From Bacteroidaceae bacterium (lineage in GTDB: Bacteria > Bacteroidota > Bacteroidia > Bacteroidales > Bacteroidaceae), in the NCBI GenBank assembly GCA_021443335.1, contig JABUUE010000016.1, forward strand, positions 1-33,555: a DNA stretch of 33,555 nucleotides. Direction: 5' to 3'. Made by a program: the position numbers and the translations under genes. The notes under the pieces are model-generated. The model had not been told where the DNA came from, searched no databases, and saw only the letters and a program-made list of their open reading frames with translations. Positions 14,453 through 21,947 of the stretch are shown here, one piece after another (positions within the stretch are counted from its first letter, which is position 1; every line of letters starts with the position of its first letter).

Positions 14453-15622
14453 ATGGAAAAGATTTGCTTGCTTCTCTCAGGTGGTGTTGACTCGTCGGTG
14501 GTGGCTTACGAGCTTCACAGGCAGGGCATTCATCCGGACTGCTACTACATAAAGATTGGTCCGGAGGACGACAAGGAATGGGACTGCTCGAGCGAGGAGG
14601 ACCTTGAGATGGCGACGGCTGTGGCACGCAAATACGGCTGCAGGTTGAAGGTCGTTGACTGCCACAAGGAATACTGGGAGCAAGTGACACGATACACGAT
14701 GGACAAGGTGCGCAACGGCTTTACGCCAAACCCTGACGTGATGTGCAACAGACTGATAAAGTTCGGCGCTTTCCACGAGAAGATAGGCAAGGACTACGAC
14801 CTGATAGCCACCGGTCATTATGCGCAGACGGAGATAATAGACGGGAAGAAATGGCTTGTCACGAGTCCCGACCCAGTGAAAGACCAGACGGACTTCTTGG
14901 CACAAATCTACGACTGGCAACTGAAGAAAGCTGTGTTCCCGATAGGCCACTACCTGAAAGGAGAGGTGAGGGAAATAGCCGAGCGTGAGCATTTAGTGAA
15001 CGCGAAACGCAAAGACTCGCAAGGCATCTGCTTCCTTGGCAAGATAAACTACAATGACTATATCCGCCGCTACCTTGGTGAGAAACCGGGAGAGGTGTTG
15101 GAATATGAGACTGGCAAGCTGATAGGCAAGCACAAAGGTCTGTGGTTTCACACCATCGGACAGCGCCACGGTCTTGGCTTCGGCGGCGGTCCGTGGTTTG
15201 TTGTGAAGAAGGATATGGAGAGGAATGTGCTCTACGTGTCGAAAGGTTATGACCCTGAGACGGCGTACAAGGACGAGTTCCTTATCCGCGACCTCCACAT
15301 ACTGACGGAATCGCCATTCGCGCCGGATGCTGACGGCAATGTGCCGACGGCGGTGAACATAACATTCAAGATAAGGCATACGCCGGAGCATCACAAGGCT
15401 GTGCTCGAGAACCTCAACGACGGCACTTACCTCGTGCACTCGGAGCAGAAAATTCACGGCGTGGCACCGGGACAGTTCTGCGTGATATACGACGAGGAAC
15501 ATCATCGGTGCTACGGGTCGGGAGAACTGGCACCCGGCCCCCAGCCCCCTAAAGGGGGAGTTGACTCAGATGCTGACTCAGACCTTGACTTTGGCTTTGA
15601 CTCAGGCTTTAAATTACGTTAA
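14453..15622 (+). CDS. mnmA: tRNA-specific 2-thiouridylase MnmA with repeat-encoded C-terminus
   Basis: MnmA thiolates U34 of tRNA-Glu, -Gln and -Lys using ATP and a persulfide relay. The PP-loop is SGGVDSS (9-15). The catalytic cysteines are C98 in TPNPDVMCN and C193 in KDSQGICFLG. ATGHYAQ and the later TIGQRHGLGFGGG are also typical. The family normally ends soon after the CYGSG motif. Here the frame continues for about 28 residues (362-389) through a palindrome and hexamer repeat, reading GPQPPKGG then Asp/Ser-rich sequence, and stops inside the leader module at TTACGTTAA. The tail is probably an accretion without catalytic role. Confidence 0.93.
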   Translation: MEKICLLLSGGVDSSVVAYELHRQGIHPDCYYIKIGPEDDKEWDCSSEEDLEMATAVARKYGCRLKVVDCHKEYWEQVTRYTMDKVRNGFTPNPDVMCNRLIKFGAFHEKIGKDYDLIATGHYAQTEIIDGKKWLVTSPDPVKDQTDFLAQIYDWQLKKAVFPIGHYLKGEVREIAEREHLVNAKRKDSQGICFLGKINYNDYIRRYLGEKPGEVLEYETGKLIGKHKGLWFHTIGQRHGLGFGGGPWFVVKKDMERNVLYVSKGYDPETAYKDEFLIRDLHILTESPFAPDADGNVPTAVNITFKIRHTPEHHKAVLENLNDGTYLVHSEQKIHGVAPGQFCVIYDEEHHRCYGSGELAPGPQPPKGGVDSDADSDLDFGFDSGFKLR

Positions 15623-15680
15623 ATTACGATAATTTCTTTCAGAAAAAATAAACTTAAAACGATAATTTCTTTTAGAAAAA
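15536..15680 (+). repeat. Complete composite element overlapping the mnmA 3' end
   Basis: A palindrome, CCCCCTAAAGGGGG (within 15536-15560), is followed by a hexamer tract (15563-15610; GACTCA, GATGCT, GACTCA, GACCTT, GACTTT, GGCTTT, GACTCA, GGCTTT) and a two-unit leader module (15611-15680). Module order, orientation and the junction sequence match the copy at 12558-12716. Up to 15622 the element is also mnmA coding sequence. Confidence 0.9.
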
Positions 15681-15707
15681 TACAAGGTAATTAGTTTTAA
15701 ATAAGAT

Positions 15708-18407
15708 ATGGAATTAGCAACAAAATACAATCCACAGGATGTGGAGTCAAAATGGTATCAGTACTGGCTCGACAACAAACTTTTTGCAAGTAAGCCAGAC
15801 AGTCGTGAACCTTACACTATCGTTATCCCGCCACCAAATGTGACTGGCGTGCTTCACATGGGGCACATGCTTAACAACACTATCCAGGATATTCTTGTTC
15901 GCCGTGCACGCATGGAGGGCAAGAACGCTTGCTGGGTGCCAGGCACTGACCACGCGTCGATAGCAACGGAGGCAAAGGTGGTGAACAAACTCGCTGAGCA
16001 GGGCATCAAGAAGCGTGACCTCACCCGTGAGCAGTTTCTTGAGCATGCGTGGGACTGGACTCACGAGCACGGCGGCATTATCCTGAAGCAGCTGCGCAGG
16101 CTCGGCGCTTCATGCGACTGGGACCGCACTGCTTTCACAATGGACGAGAAGCGCTCGGAATCGGTGCTGAAAGTGTTCTGCGACCTTTACGACAAAGGTC
16201 TTATCTATCGCGGTCTGCGAATGGTGAACTGGGATCCGAAGGCACAGACAGTGCTCTCGACAGAGGAGGTTATCTACCGCGAGGAGAAGAGCAAACTCTA
16301 TCACCTGAAATATTATGTGGCTGACAGCGACGCGGTGAAGCCAGCAGGCGAAGAGGGTGAGGTGCTGCACAAGGACGAGAAGGGTTACTACGCTGTGGTG
16401 GCAACAACACGCCCTGAGACTATTATGGGTGACACCGCCATGTGCATCAACCCGAAAGACCCGAAGAACCAGTGGCTTAAAGGTCATAAGGTTATCGTGC
16501 CTTTGGTTGGTCGCGTGATACCTGTGATAGAAGACAGATATGTGGATGTGGAGTTCGGAACCGGTTGCTTGAAGGTTACTCCAGCGCACGACGTGAACGA
16601 CTACGCCCTTGGCAAGACTCACAACCTTGAAACAATAGACATCTTCAACCCTGACGCAACAATCTCTGAGGCTGCCGGACTATATGTTGGCATGGACCGC
16701 ATGGATGTGCGCAAGCAGATAGTGATAGACCTCGGCGAGGCTGGTCTGCTTGAGAAGGTTGAGGACTACGACAACAAGGTAGGCTACTCGGAGCGTAACC
16801 AGGACACAGCGGTAGAGCCACGCCTCTGCAAGCAGTGGTTCCTCTCAATGCAGCATTTTGCAGACATCGCGCTGCCACCGGTGCTGAGCGGCGAACTGAA
16901 GTTCTATCCTACAAAATATGTTACCACCTACAAGAACTGGCTTGAGAATATTCAGGACTGGTGTATCTCACGACAGTTGTGGTGGGGTCATCGTATTCCG
17001 GCTTATTTCCTTCCAACAGAGGAGGGCGAGGCTGAGAAATATGTTGTGGCACTGACAGCAGAAGAGGCGTTGGAGAAGGCGAAGAAGATAACGGGATATG
17101 AGAACATTACCGCCGATGAACTTTCGCGTGACGAAGATGCTTTGGACACTTGGTTCTCTTCATGGCTGTGGCCTGTCTCTCTCTTTGATGGTATCAACAA
17201 TCCTGACAATGAGGAGATTAACTATTATTATCCTACGTCAGACCTCGTGACTGGTCCTGACATCATCTTCTTCTGGGTGGCTCGCATGATAATGGCTGGC
17301 TGCGAATATCAGAAGCAGATTCCTTTCCGCAATGTCTATTTCACTGGTATTGTGCGCGACAAGCTTGGCAGAAAGATGTCGAAGTCGCTCGGAAACTCGC
17401 CAGACCCACTTGCCCTGATAGACCAGTACGGCGCTGACGGCGTTAGAATGGGTATGATGCTTTCTGCTCCTGCCGGCAACGACATTCTCTTCGATGAGGC
17501 ACTTTGTGAGCAGGGCCGTAACTTCAACAACAAGATTTGGAATGCTTTCCGCCTTGTGAAAGGGTGGGAGACAGCTGAGATAGAGCAGCCTGAGGCAAGC
17601 AAGATAGCGTGCGAGTGGTTTGAAGCAAAGCTCCGCACCACAGGCGCTGAACTGCAAGACCTGTTCTCAAAATATCGTTTGAGCGAGGCTCTGATGCTTG
17701 TGTATAAACTGTTCTGGGACGAGTTCTCTTCTTGGCTTCTCGAGATGATAAAGCCTGCTTACGGTCAGCCTATCGACAAGGTGACTTACGGCAAGGTGCT
17801 GTCATATTTTGACGCTCTGCTGAAGATGCTTCATCCGTTTATGCCTTTCATCACCGAGGAATTGTGGCAGAACCTTTACGAGCGTAAAGATGGCGACTCA
17901 ATAATGCGCGAGAAATTTGAGATGGCTGTTTCTACTGCCGCTGACGAGAAGCTCATAGCTGACATAGAGGTGGTGAAGCAGATAGTTGCAGGCGTGAGAA
18001 TGGTGCGCAACCAGAAGAACATAGCTCCGAAAGAGACTCTCGCTCTTCAGCATGTGGGCGAGAACGCTTACTCTGCATATAATAAAGTGGTGAGCAAAAT
18101 GGCTAACCTCTCTGAGATAACGCTTGTGGAAGAGAAGACCGCCGACGCTTCTTCGTTTATGGTTGGCACAATGGAATGGGCAGTGCCTGTTGGCAATCTC
18201 ATAGATGTTGAGGCGGAGATAGCGAAGAACGAGGCTCAGCTGAAACATCTTGAAGGTTTCCTTGCCGGCATCAACAAGAAACTCTCTAACGAGCGTTTTG
18301 TGGCTAATGCGCCAGAGGCTGTGGTGGCTATGGAACGGAAGAAGAAGGCTGACAGCGAGGAGAAAATCGCTGCCATCAAGGTTGCGTTGGAGCAGTTGAG
18401 GAAGTAA
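15708..18407 (+). CDS. valS: Valyl-tRNA synthetase
   Basis: This 899-residue class I synthetase charges tRNA-Val. The HIGH-type motif is HMGH at 50-53 within [15 protein letters not shown], and KMSKS is at 556-560 ([15 protein letters not shown]). The editing (CP1) domain includes [13 protein letters not shown] and HDVNDY. The C-terminus (about 830-899) is the usual ValS coiled coil ([18 protein letters not shown]). Length is normal for Bacteroidetes ValS. The leader module lies immediately upstream. No T-box-like leader was recognised, which fits the phylum. Confidence 0.97.
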   Translation: MELATKYNPQDVESKWYQYWLDNKLFASKPDSREPYTIVIPPPNVTGVLHMGHMLNNTIQDILVRRARMEGKNACWVPGTDHASIATEAKVVNKLAEQGIKKRDLTREQFLEHAWDWTHEHGGIILKQLRRLGASCDWDRTAFTMDEKRSESVLKVFCDLYDKGLIYRGLRMVNWDPKAQTVLSTEEVIYREEKSKLYHLKYYVADSDAVKPAGEEGEVLHKDEKGYYAVVATTRPETIMGDTAMCINPKDPKNQWLKGHKVIVPLVGRVIPVIEDRYVDVEFGTGCLKVTPAHDVNDYALGKTHNLETIDIFNPDATISEAAGLYVGMDRMDVRKQIVIDLGEAGLLEKVEDYDNKVGYSERNQDTAVEPRLCKQWFLSMQHFADIALPPVLSGELKFYPTKYVTTYKNWLENIQDWCISRQLWWGHRIPAYFLPTEEGEAEKYVVALTAEEALEKAKKITGYENITADELSRDEDALDTWFSSWLWPVSLFDGINNPDNEEINYYYPTSDLVTGPDIIFFWVARMIMAGCEYQKQIPFRNVYFTGIVRDKLGRKMSKSLGNSPDPLALIDQYGADGVRMGMMLSAPAGNDILFDEALCEQGRNFNNKIWNAFRLVKGWETAEIEQPEASKIACEWFEAKLRTTGAELQDLFSKYRLSEALMLVYKLFWDEFSSWLLEMIKPAYGQPIDKVTYGKVLSYFDALLKMLHPFMPFITEELWQNLYERKDGDSIMREKFEMAVSTAADEKLIADIEVVKQIVAGVRMVRNQKNIAPKETLALQHVGENAYSAYNKVVSKMANLSEITLVEEKTADASSFMVGTMEWAVPVGNLIDVEAEIAKNEAQLKHLEGFLAGINKKLSNERFVANAPEAVVAMERKKKADSEEKIAAIKVALEQLRK

Positions 18408-18410
18408 GGG

Positions 18411-18476
18411 GACTTTGGCTCTGACTCTGACTCTGACACAGACTCTGACACAGACTCAGACCTTGACTCTGACTAA
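18411..18476 (+). repeat. Longest intergenic hexamer tract, after valS
   Basis: Eleven 6-base units in register: GACTTT, GGCTCT, GACTCT, GACTCT, GACACA, GACTCT, GACACA, GACTCA, GACCTT, GACTCT, GACTAA. The tract starts 3 bases after the valS stop. Confidence 0.9.
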
Positions 18477-18492
18477 TGACAAAAGGTAATGT

Positions 18493-18573
18493 CTTGAACT
18501 CCTTGAACTCCTTGGACTTCTTGAATTTCTTGGACTCCTTGATTTTCTTGAACTTCTTGAACTCCTTGAATAA
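18493..18573 (+). repeat. 9-bp minisatellite (CTTGAACTC)
   Basis: Eight complete units and one degenerate unit of CTTGAACTC, CTTGGACTT, CTTGAATTT and similar run without gaps. The array lies between the valS hexamer tract and the C11 lipoprotein gene and has a different period from the adjacent tract. Confidence 0.92.
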
Positions 18574-18593
18574 CTAATAAGAAAAAAAATAAT

Positions 18594-19760
18594 ATGAAAG
18601 TATTGCGTTTAATGCTCGGAATTGTTTGCTGCAGTTTGCTTTTTGCTTGCAGCGATAATTTGGATGAGCCGGAAGAGCCTGTGGTTGTACCTGAACTAAC
18701 AATCTTCCTTCATCAGCCTTATGGTATTGATGTAGGATATCTGAACGGTGATTTGTCGGAGATTGACGCAGCGATGAAGAAACACAGTGAGCTGAGGAAG
18801 GTCAATATTCTATATTTCCGCAGCAACACTATTTCTGGCTCGTTATATAAGAAATATTACGACAAGGACGCTCAGGGACAGGTTGTTATCCGCGACTCCC
18901 TGCTCAAGTCGTACCCGTTCTCTTCTGTTGACTACACCACTTACAGCGGCTTGAAAACCATTCTCTCTGACGTCATCAGCATCGGCAAGACGGAGAAGAT
19001 TGGAATGGTGATAGGCTGTCATAGTAACGGCTGGCTCCCGACACTGGAAGACAAGTCGTCGCGCGCGTTTGGCACGACGAGACAGGACAAGTATGACACA
19101 ACTTTCAAGACCCTCAGCAAGGCTATAGAGTCGCTCGGCAAGAAGTTTGAATTTGTGCTTACCGACTGCTGTTTGTGCCAGAATATTGAGGTTGCTTACG
19201 ACATGCGTAACACCTGTAAATATCTTATCGGCTCGGTAACGGAGATAGGCAGCAGCGGACAGAACTATGAGAAGTTGATTTACAGGTTGTATAAAGAAGA
19301 CTACGCCGGGACTTGTGATGACAGCTATGAAACTTACTACAAAGTGACGTCTTGGAATAGCGCCACGCTGTCAGTTGTGGATTGCTCGCAGGTGGATAAT
19401 ATGGCTGCAGTGATGAAACGCATTTACAAGACAAGCAAGGATGTTGAAAGGACTGAACTGCAGGTGTTTGATGGTTACGACTACGCTTCCAATTTTGGCT
19501 ATAACGTGTTCTACGATTTCGCTGAATATGTGAGCAAGAGTTGCACTGAAAGCAGTCTGCTCGCTGATTTCAATGCAGTAATGAGCAAGTTGGTGACGAA
19601 GAATGTTTATACACCGACATATAACTCTGCTTTCTTTCCTCCCCAACTGTCCGGAACCGGTAGGAAGATAAGAACCTGCTGCGGACTGTCGTGCTCCGAC
19701 CCTTGCACCGATAGATACGATTCGCTGAAAGAAACCAACTGGTATAAAGCGACACATTAA
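18594..19760 (+). CDS. Clostripain-like (C11) cysteine peptidase lipoprotein
   Basis: This 388-residue protein has a lipoprotein signal with lipobox LFAC, lipidated cysteine C19, followed by an acidic linker (DEPEEP). The peptidase core matches clan CD C11 patterns: the strand IGMVIGCHSNGWLP with candidate catalytic H143, and FVLTDCCLCQNIEVAYDM with candidate C192 or C193. This compares with the usual H-G and D-A-C-L motifs of the family. The C-terminus has a cluster of cysteines (TCCGLSCSDPC). It probably acts at the cell surface or in the periplasm. C11 enzymes usually cut after Arg or Lys and self-activate, but no processing site is identified here. Confidence 0.8.
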   Translation: MKVLRLMLGIVCCSLLFACSDNLDEPEEPVVVPELTIFLHQPYGIDVGYLNGDLSEIDAAMKKHSELRKVNILYFRSNTISGSLYKKYYDKDAQGQVVIRDSLLKSYPFSSVDYTTYSGLKTILSDVISIGKTEKIGMVIGCHSNGWLPTLEDKSSRAFGTTRQDKYDTTFKTLSKAIESLGKKFEFVLTDCCLCQNIEVAYDMRNTCKYLIGSVTEIGSSGQNYEKLIYRLYKEDYAGTCDDSYETYYKVTSWNSATLSVVDCSQVDNMAAVMKRIYKTSKDVERTELQVFDGYDYASNFGYNVFYDFAEYVSKSCTESSLLADFNAVMSKLVTKNVYTPTYNSAFFPPQLSGTGRKIRTCCGLSCSDPCTDRYDSLKETNWYKATH

Positions 19761-19778
19761 TCCTGCAAATTAATTTCC

Positions 19779-20405
19779 GTGAACCACTACTCCTCAGAGC
19801 TCTTAGAACATGCGGTGAAGCAGTTTTCCTCGCTTCCCGGCATAGGGCGCAAGACGGCGACACGACTTGTGCTAAACATGCTGCGCAGAGGCGATGACGA
19901 GGTGGAGGAGTTTGCCGACGCTCTGCTGAAGGCGAAGCGCGAGATTATCTACTGCAAACATTGCCATAACATCAGTGACACGGAGGTTTGTCCGATATGC
20001 TCCGACCCGCGGCGCGACCAAACGACAATATGTGTTGTGGAAAATATTCAGGACGTGATGGCGATAGAGCAGACGCAGCAATATCAGGGATTGTATCATG
20101 TGTTGGGTGGTGTTGTTTCGCCGATGGAAGGCATCGGACCGGGTGACTTGGAAATAGACAGTTTGGTGGAAAGGGTTGTCAAGGCGCAAGAAGAGACTGA
20201 CGAGGAGAATAAGCTTAACGAGGTGATTTTGGCACTTAGTTCCACGCTCGAGGGCGACACCACTAACTTCTATATCTCGCGCAAGCTTAAAGGAACTGGC
20301 GTGAAAATCAGTGTGATAGCGAGGGGAATTCAGGCTGGCAGCGAGATAGAATATGCTGACGAGCTGACACTCGGACGTGCTATACTTGACAGAAAGGAAC
20401 TGTGA
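19779..20405 (+). CDS. recR: Recombination protein RecR
   Basis: RecR works with RecF and RecO to load RecA at gaps. The 208-residue length is close to the family norm. An N-terminal helix-hairpin-helix ([17 protein letters not shown]) is followed by a C4 zinc motif (CKHCH...CPICSD). A toprim domain beginning [14 protein letters not shown] comes next, then the conserved [19 protein letters not shown]. Translation starts at GTG 19779, 18 bases after the lipoprotein gene. Confidence 0.96.
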   Translation: MNHYSSELLEHAVKQFSSLPGIGRKTATRLVLNMLRRGDDEVEEFADALLKAKREIIYCKHCHNISDTEVCPICSDPRRDQTTICVVENIQDVMAIEQTQQYQGLYHVLGGVVSPMEGIGPGDLEIDSLVERVVKAQEETDEENKLNEVILALSSTLEGDTTNFYISRKLKGTGVKISVIARGIQAGSEIEYADELTLGRAILDRKEL

Positions 20406-20411
20406 TTGTTT

Positions 20412-20490
20412 TTTAACCGCAGATTCAACCAAATTAACGCAGACAAAAATAGTAAGCAAAAATTTTGTTGATTTTTGTTTAACCGCAGAT
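20412..20490 (+). repeat. AACCGCAGAT direct repeats after recR
   Basis: TTTAACCGCAGAT occurs at 20412-20424 and 20478-20490, with a partial copy TTAACGCAGA at 20434-20443. A related TTAACGCAGATTAAGAT ends the GH31 gene near 32888-32904. These look like short interspersed repeats. Confidence 0.65.
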
Positions 20491-20506
20491 GTTAGTTAGA
20501 AAATAA

Positions 20507-20728
20507 ATGACTATAGAATACATAATATCGAATGTGATGATTCTCGTGACGGTGTGCCTAATACCTGTCGCGTTGAAGAGCAAGAAGCGAAAGTTTACTC
20601 TCGCGGCAATAATTCTGCCGTTGATAGCGAATGTGACGCTATATTTGACCTTTGACAAGCAAGTGTCGTTCGGATATCTTGCCATTATTGGTGCAATATC
20701 ATTGCTGTTGATACGAAAGAAGAAATGA
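20507..20728 (+). CDS. Small hydrophobic membrane protein, unknown function
   Basis: This 73-residue protein has hydrophobic segments near 5-24, 31-47 and 54-68, separated by short basic loops (KSKKRK, then a final RKKK), consistent with two or three membrane spans. I do not recognise a family. Its stop overlaps the start of the glycosyltransferase gene by 4 bases (ATGA), so the two are translationally coupled. This suggests a role beside the transferase in envelope glycan or lipid-linked sugar synthesis. Confidence 0.75.
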   Translation: MTIEYIISNVMILVTVCLIPVALKSKKRKFTLAAIILPLIANVTLYLTFDKQVSFGYLAIIGAISLLLIRKKK

Positions 20729-21936
20729 CAGTCAGCGTTGTCATAGTGAACTATAACGTGAAGTACTACATCGCACAGTGTATAGACAGTGTGATGGAGT
20801 CTGCTCATGGCATGGATGTGGAGATTATCGTTGTTGACAATCACTCGTCTGACGGTTCTGTCGGCTATCTTCGCAAGAATTTTCCGAACATCCGAATCAT
20901 GGCAAGCTCTCACAATCTTGGTTTTTCACGTGCTAACAACATTGGCATCAGGCGCGCCACGGGAGAGTTTGTGCTGCTCTTGAACCCTGACACCGTAATC
21001 CAGAAACACACGCTTCAAGACTGCGTGAACTTTATGCGCGAGCATCTTGACTGCGGTGCGCTTGGCGTGTGTCAGCGTCATCCCGACGGCAGTCGCGCCA
21101 TGGAAAGTCGTCGTGGCATTCCTTCGCCCATGACCGCCTTCTATAAGATGTCGGGACTTGCCACCCGCTACCCCAACAACCGCAGGCTTGCCCACTATTA
21201 CATGAGTTATCTTCCTTGGGATGAGCCGAACGAAATAGAGGTTATCAGCGGCGCTTTTCTCTTTGCGCGCAAAAATGTTGTAGAGCAGGCGGGACTTCTC
21301 GACGAGGATTATTTTATGTACGGCGAAGATATTGACCTGTCATACTGCATGTTGCAGACCGGTTATAAGAATTACTTCTTGCCGATAGACATCTTGCACT
21401 ACAAGGGCGAGAGCACTACGAAATCAAGTTTTCGCTATGTCCACGTGTTTTACCAGGCGATGCTCATCTTCCTCAGCAAGCATTTCAGCAGCATGAATAT
21501 CCTTTTGCGTCTGCCCATACAGGTGGCGATATACGTGAAAGCAGGTTTTGCCCTCTGCTCTATGCTGTCATACAGGATGAGGAAGATGCTCGGTTTTGAT
21601 TCGCGCAAGAAGAAAGACTTCCGCAAATATGTTTTTGTCATCGACAAGAAGAATCTTGAGGAATGTTCTACTTTGGCGAGCGACAACGCTTTGGAGGCAG
21701 AGTTCATAACGCTTTCGGCACAACACTCAAACAACCTGATAAGAGACATCAACCATCATAAGTTCAGCGAGCGCAAGGGGTGCGTTTTCATTGTCTATGA
21801 CTTGTCAGTCTTCTCCTTCAGTCAGATAGTTGAGAAGTTTGCCAATAACGTCTGCGAGAATGTTTATATAGGAACATACAACCCGGAAAGAAAGCTTATC
21901 ATCACTCACGACGAGTGTTTTACATCTATAGAGTAA
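20725..21936 (+). CDS. Family 2 glycosyltransferase with C-terminal extension
   Basis: This 403-residue protein has a GT-A fold (about 1-260): VSVVIVNYNVKYYIAQCIDS, EIIVVDNHSSDGSV, GFSRANNIGIRRATGEF and the NPDT motif in place of DxD. A later conserved stretch, FMYGEDIDLSYCMLQTGYKN, is typical of rhamnosyltransferase-like GT2 enzymes. The acceptor is unknown. Residues about 295-403 form an extra region without recognised homology, including FVIDKKNLEEC and VFIVYDLSVFSFSQIVEKF, which looks like an alpha/beta domain. The gene overlaps the preceding small membrane protein and ends 11 bases before the xylanase gene. Confidence 0.88.
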   Translation: MTVSVVIVNYNVKYYIAQCIDSVMESAHGMDVEIIVVDNHSSDGSVGYLRKNFPNIRIMASSHNLGFSRANNIGIRRATGEFVLLLNPDTVIQKHTLQDCVNFMREHLDCGALGVCQRHPDGSRAMESRRGIPSPMTAFYKMSGLATRYPNNRRLAHYYMSYLPWDEPNEIEVISGAFLFARKNVVEQAGLLDEDYFMYGEDIDLSYCMLQTGYKNYFLPIDILHYKGESTTKSSFRYVHVFYQAMLIFLSKHFSSMNILLRLPIQVAIYVKAGFALCSMLSYRMRKMLGFDSRKKKDFRKYVFVIDKKNLEECSTLASDNALEAEFITLSAQHSNNLIRDINHHKFSERKGCVFIVYDLSVFSFSQIVEKFANNVCENVYIGTYNPERKLIITHDECFTSIE

Positions 21937-21947
21937 ATATTGTAATT

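Noticed and set aside
21915..21947. Longer xylanase start overlapping the glycosyltransferase
   Set aside because: It would put 11 extra residues before a good signal peptide. ATG 21948 is directly followed by the basic-hydrophobic signal.
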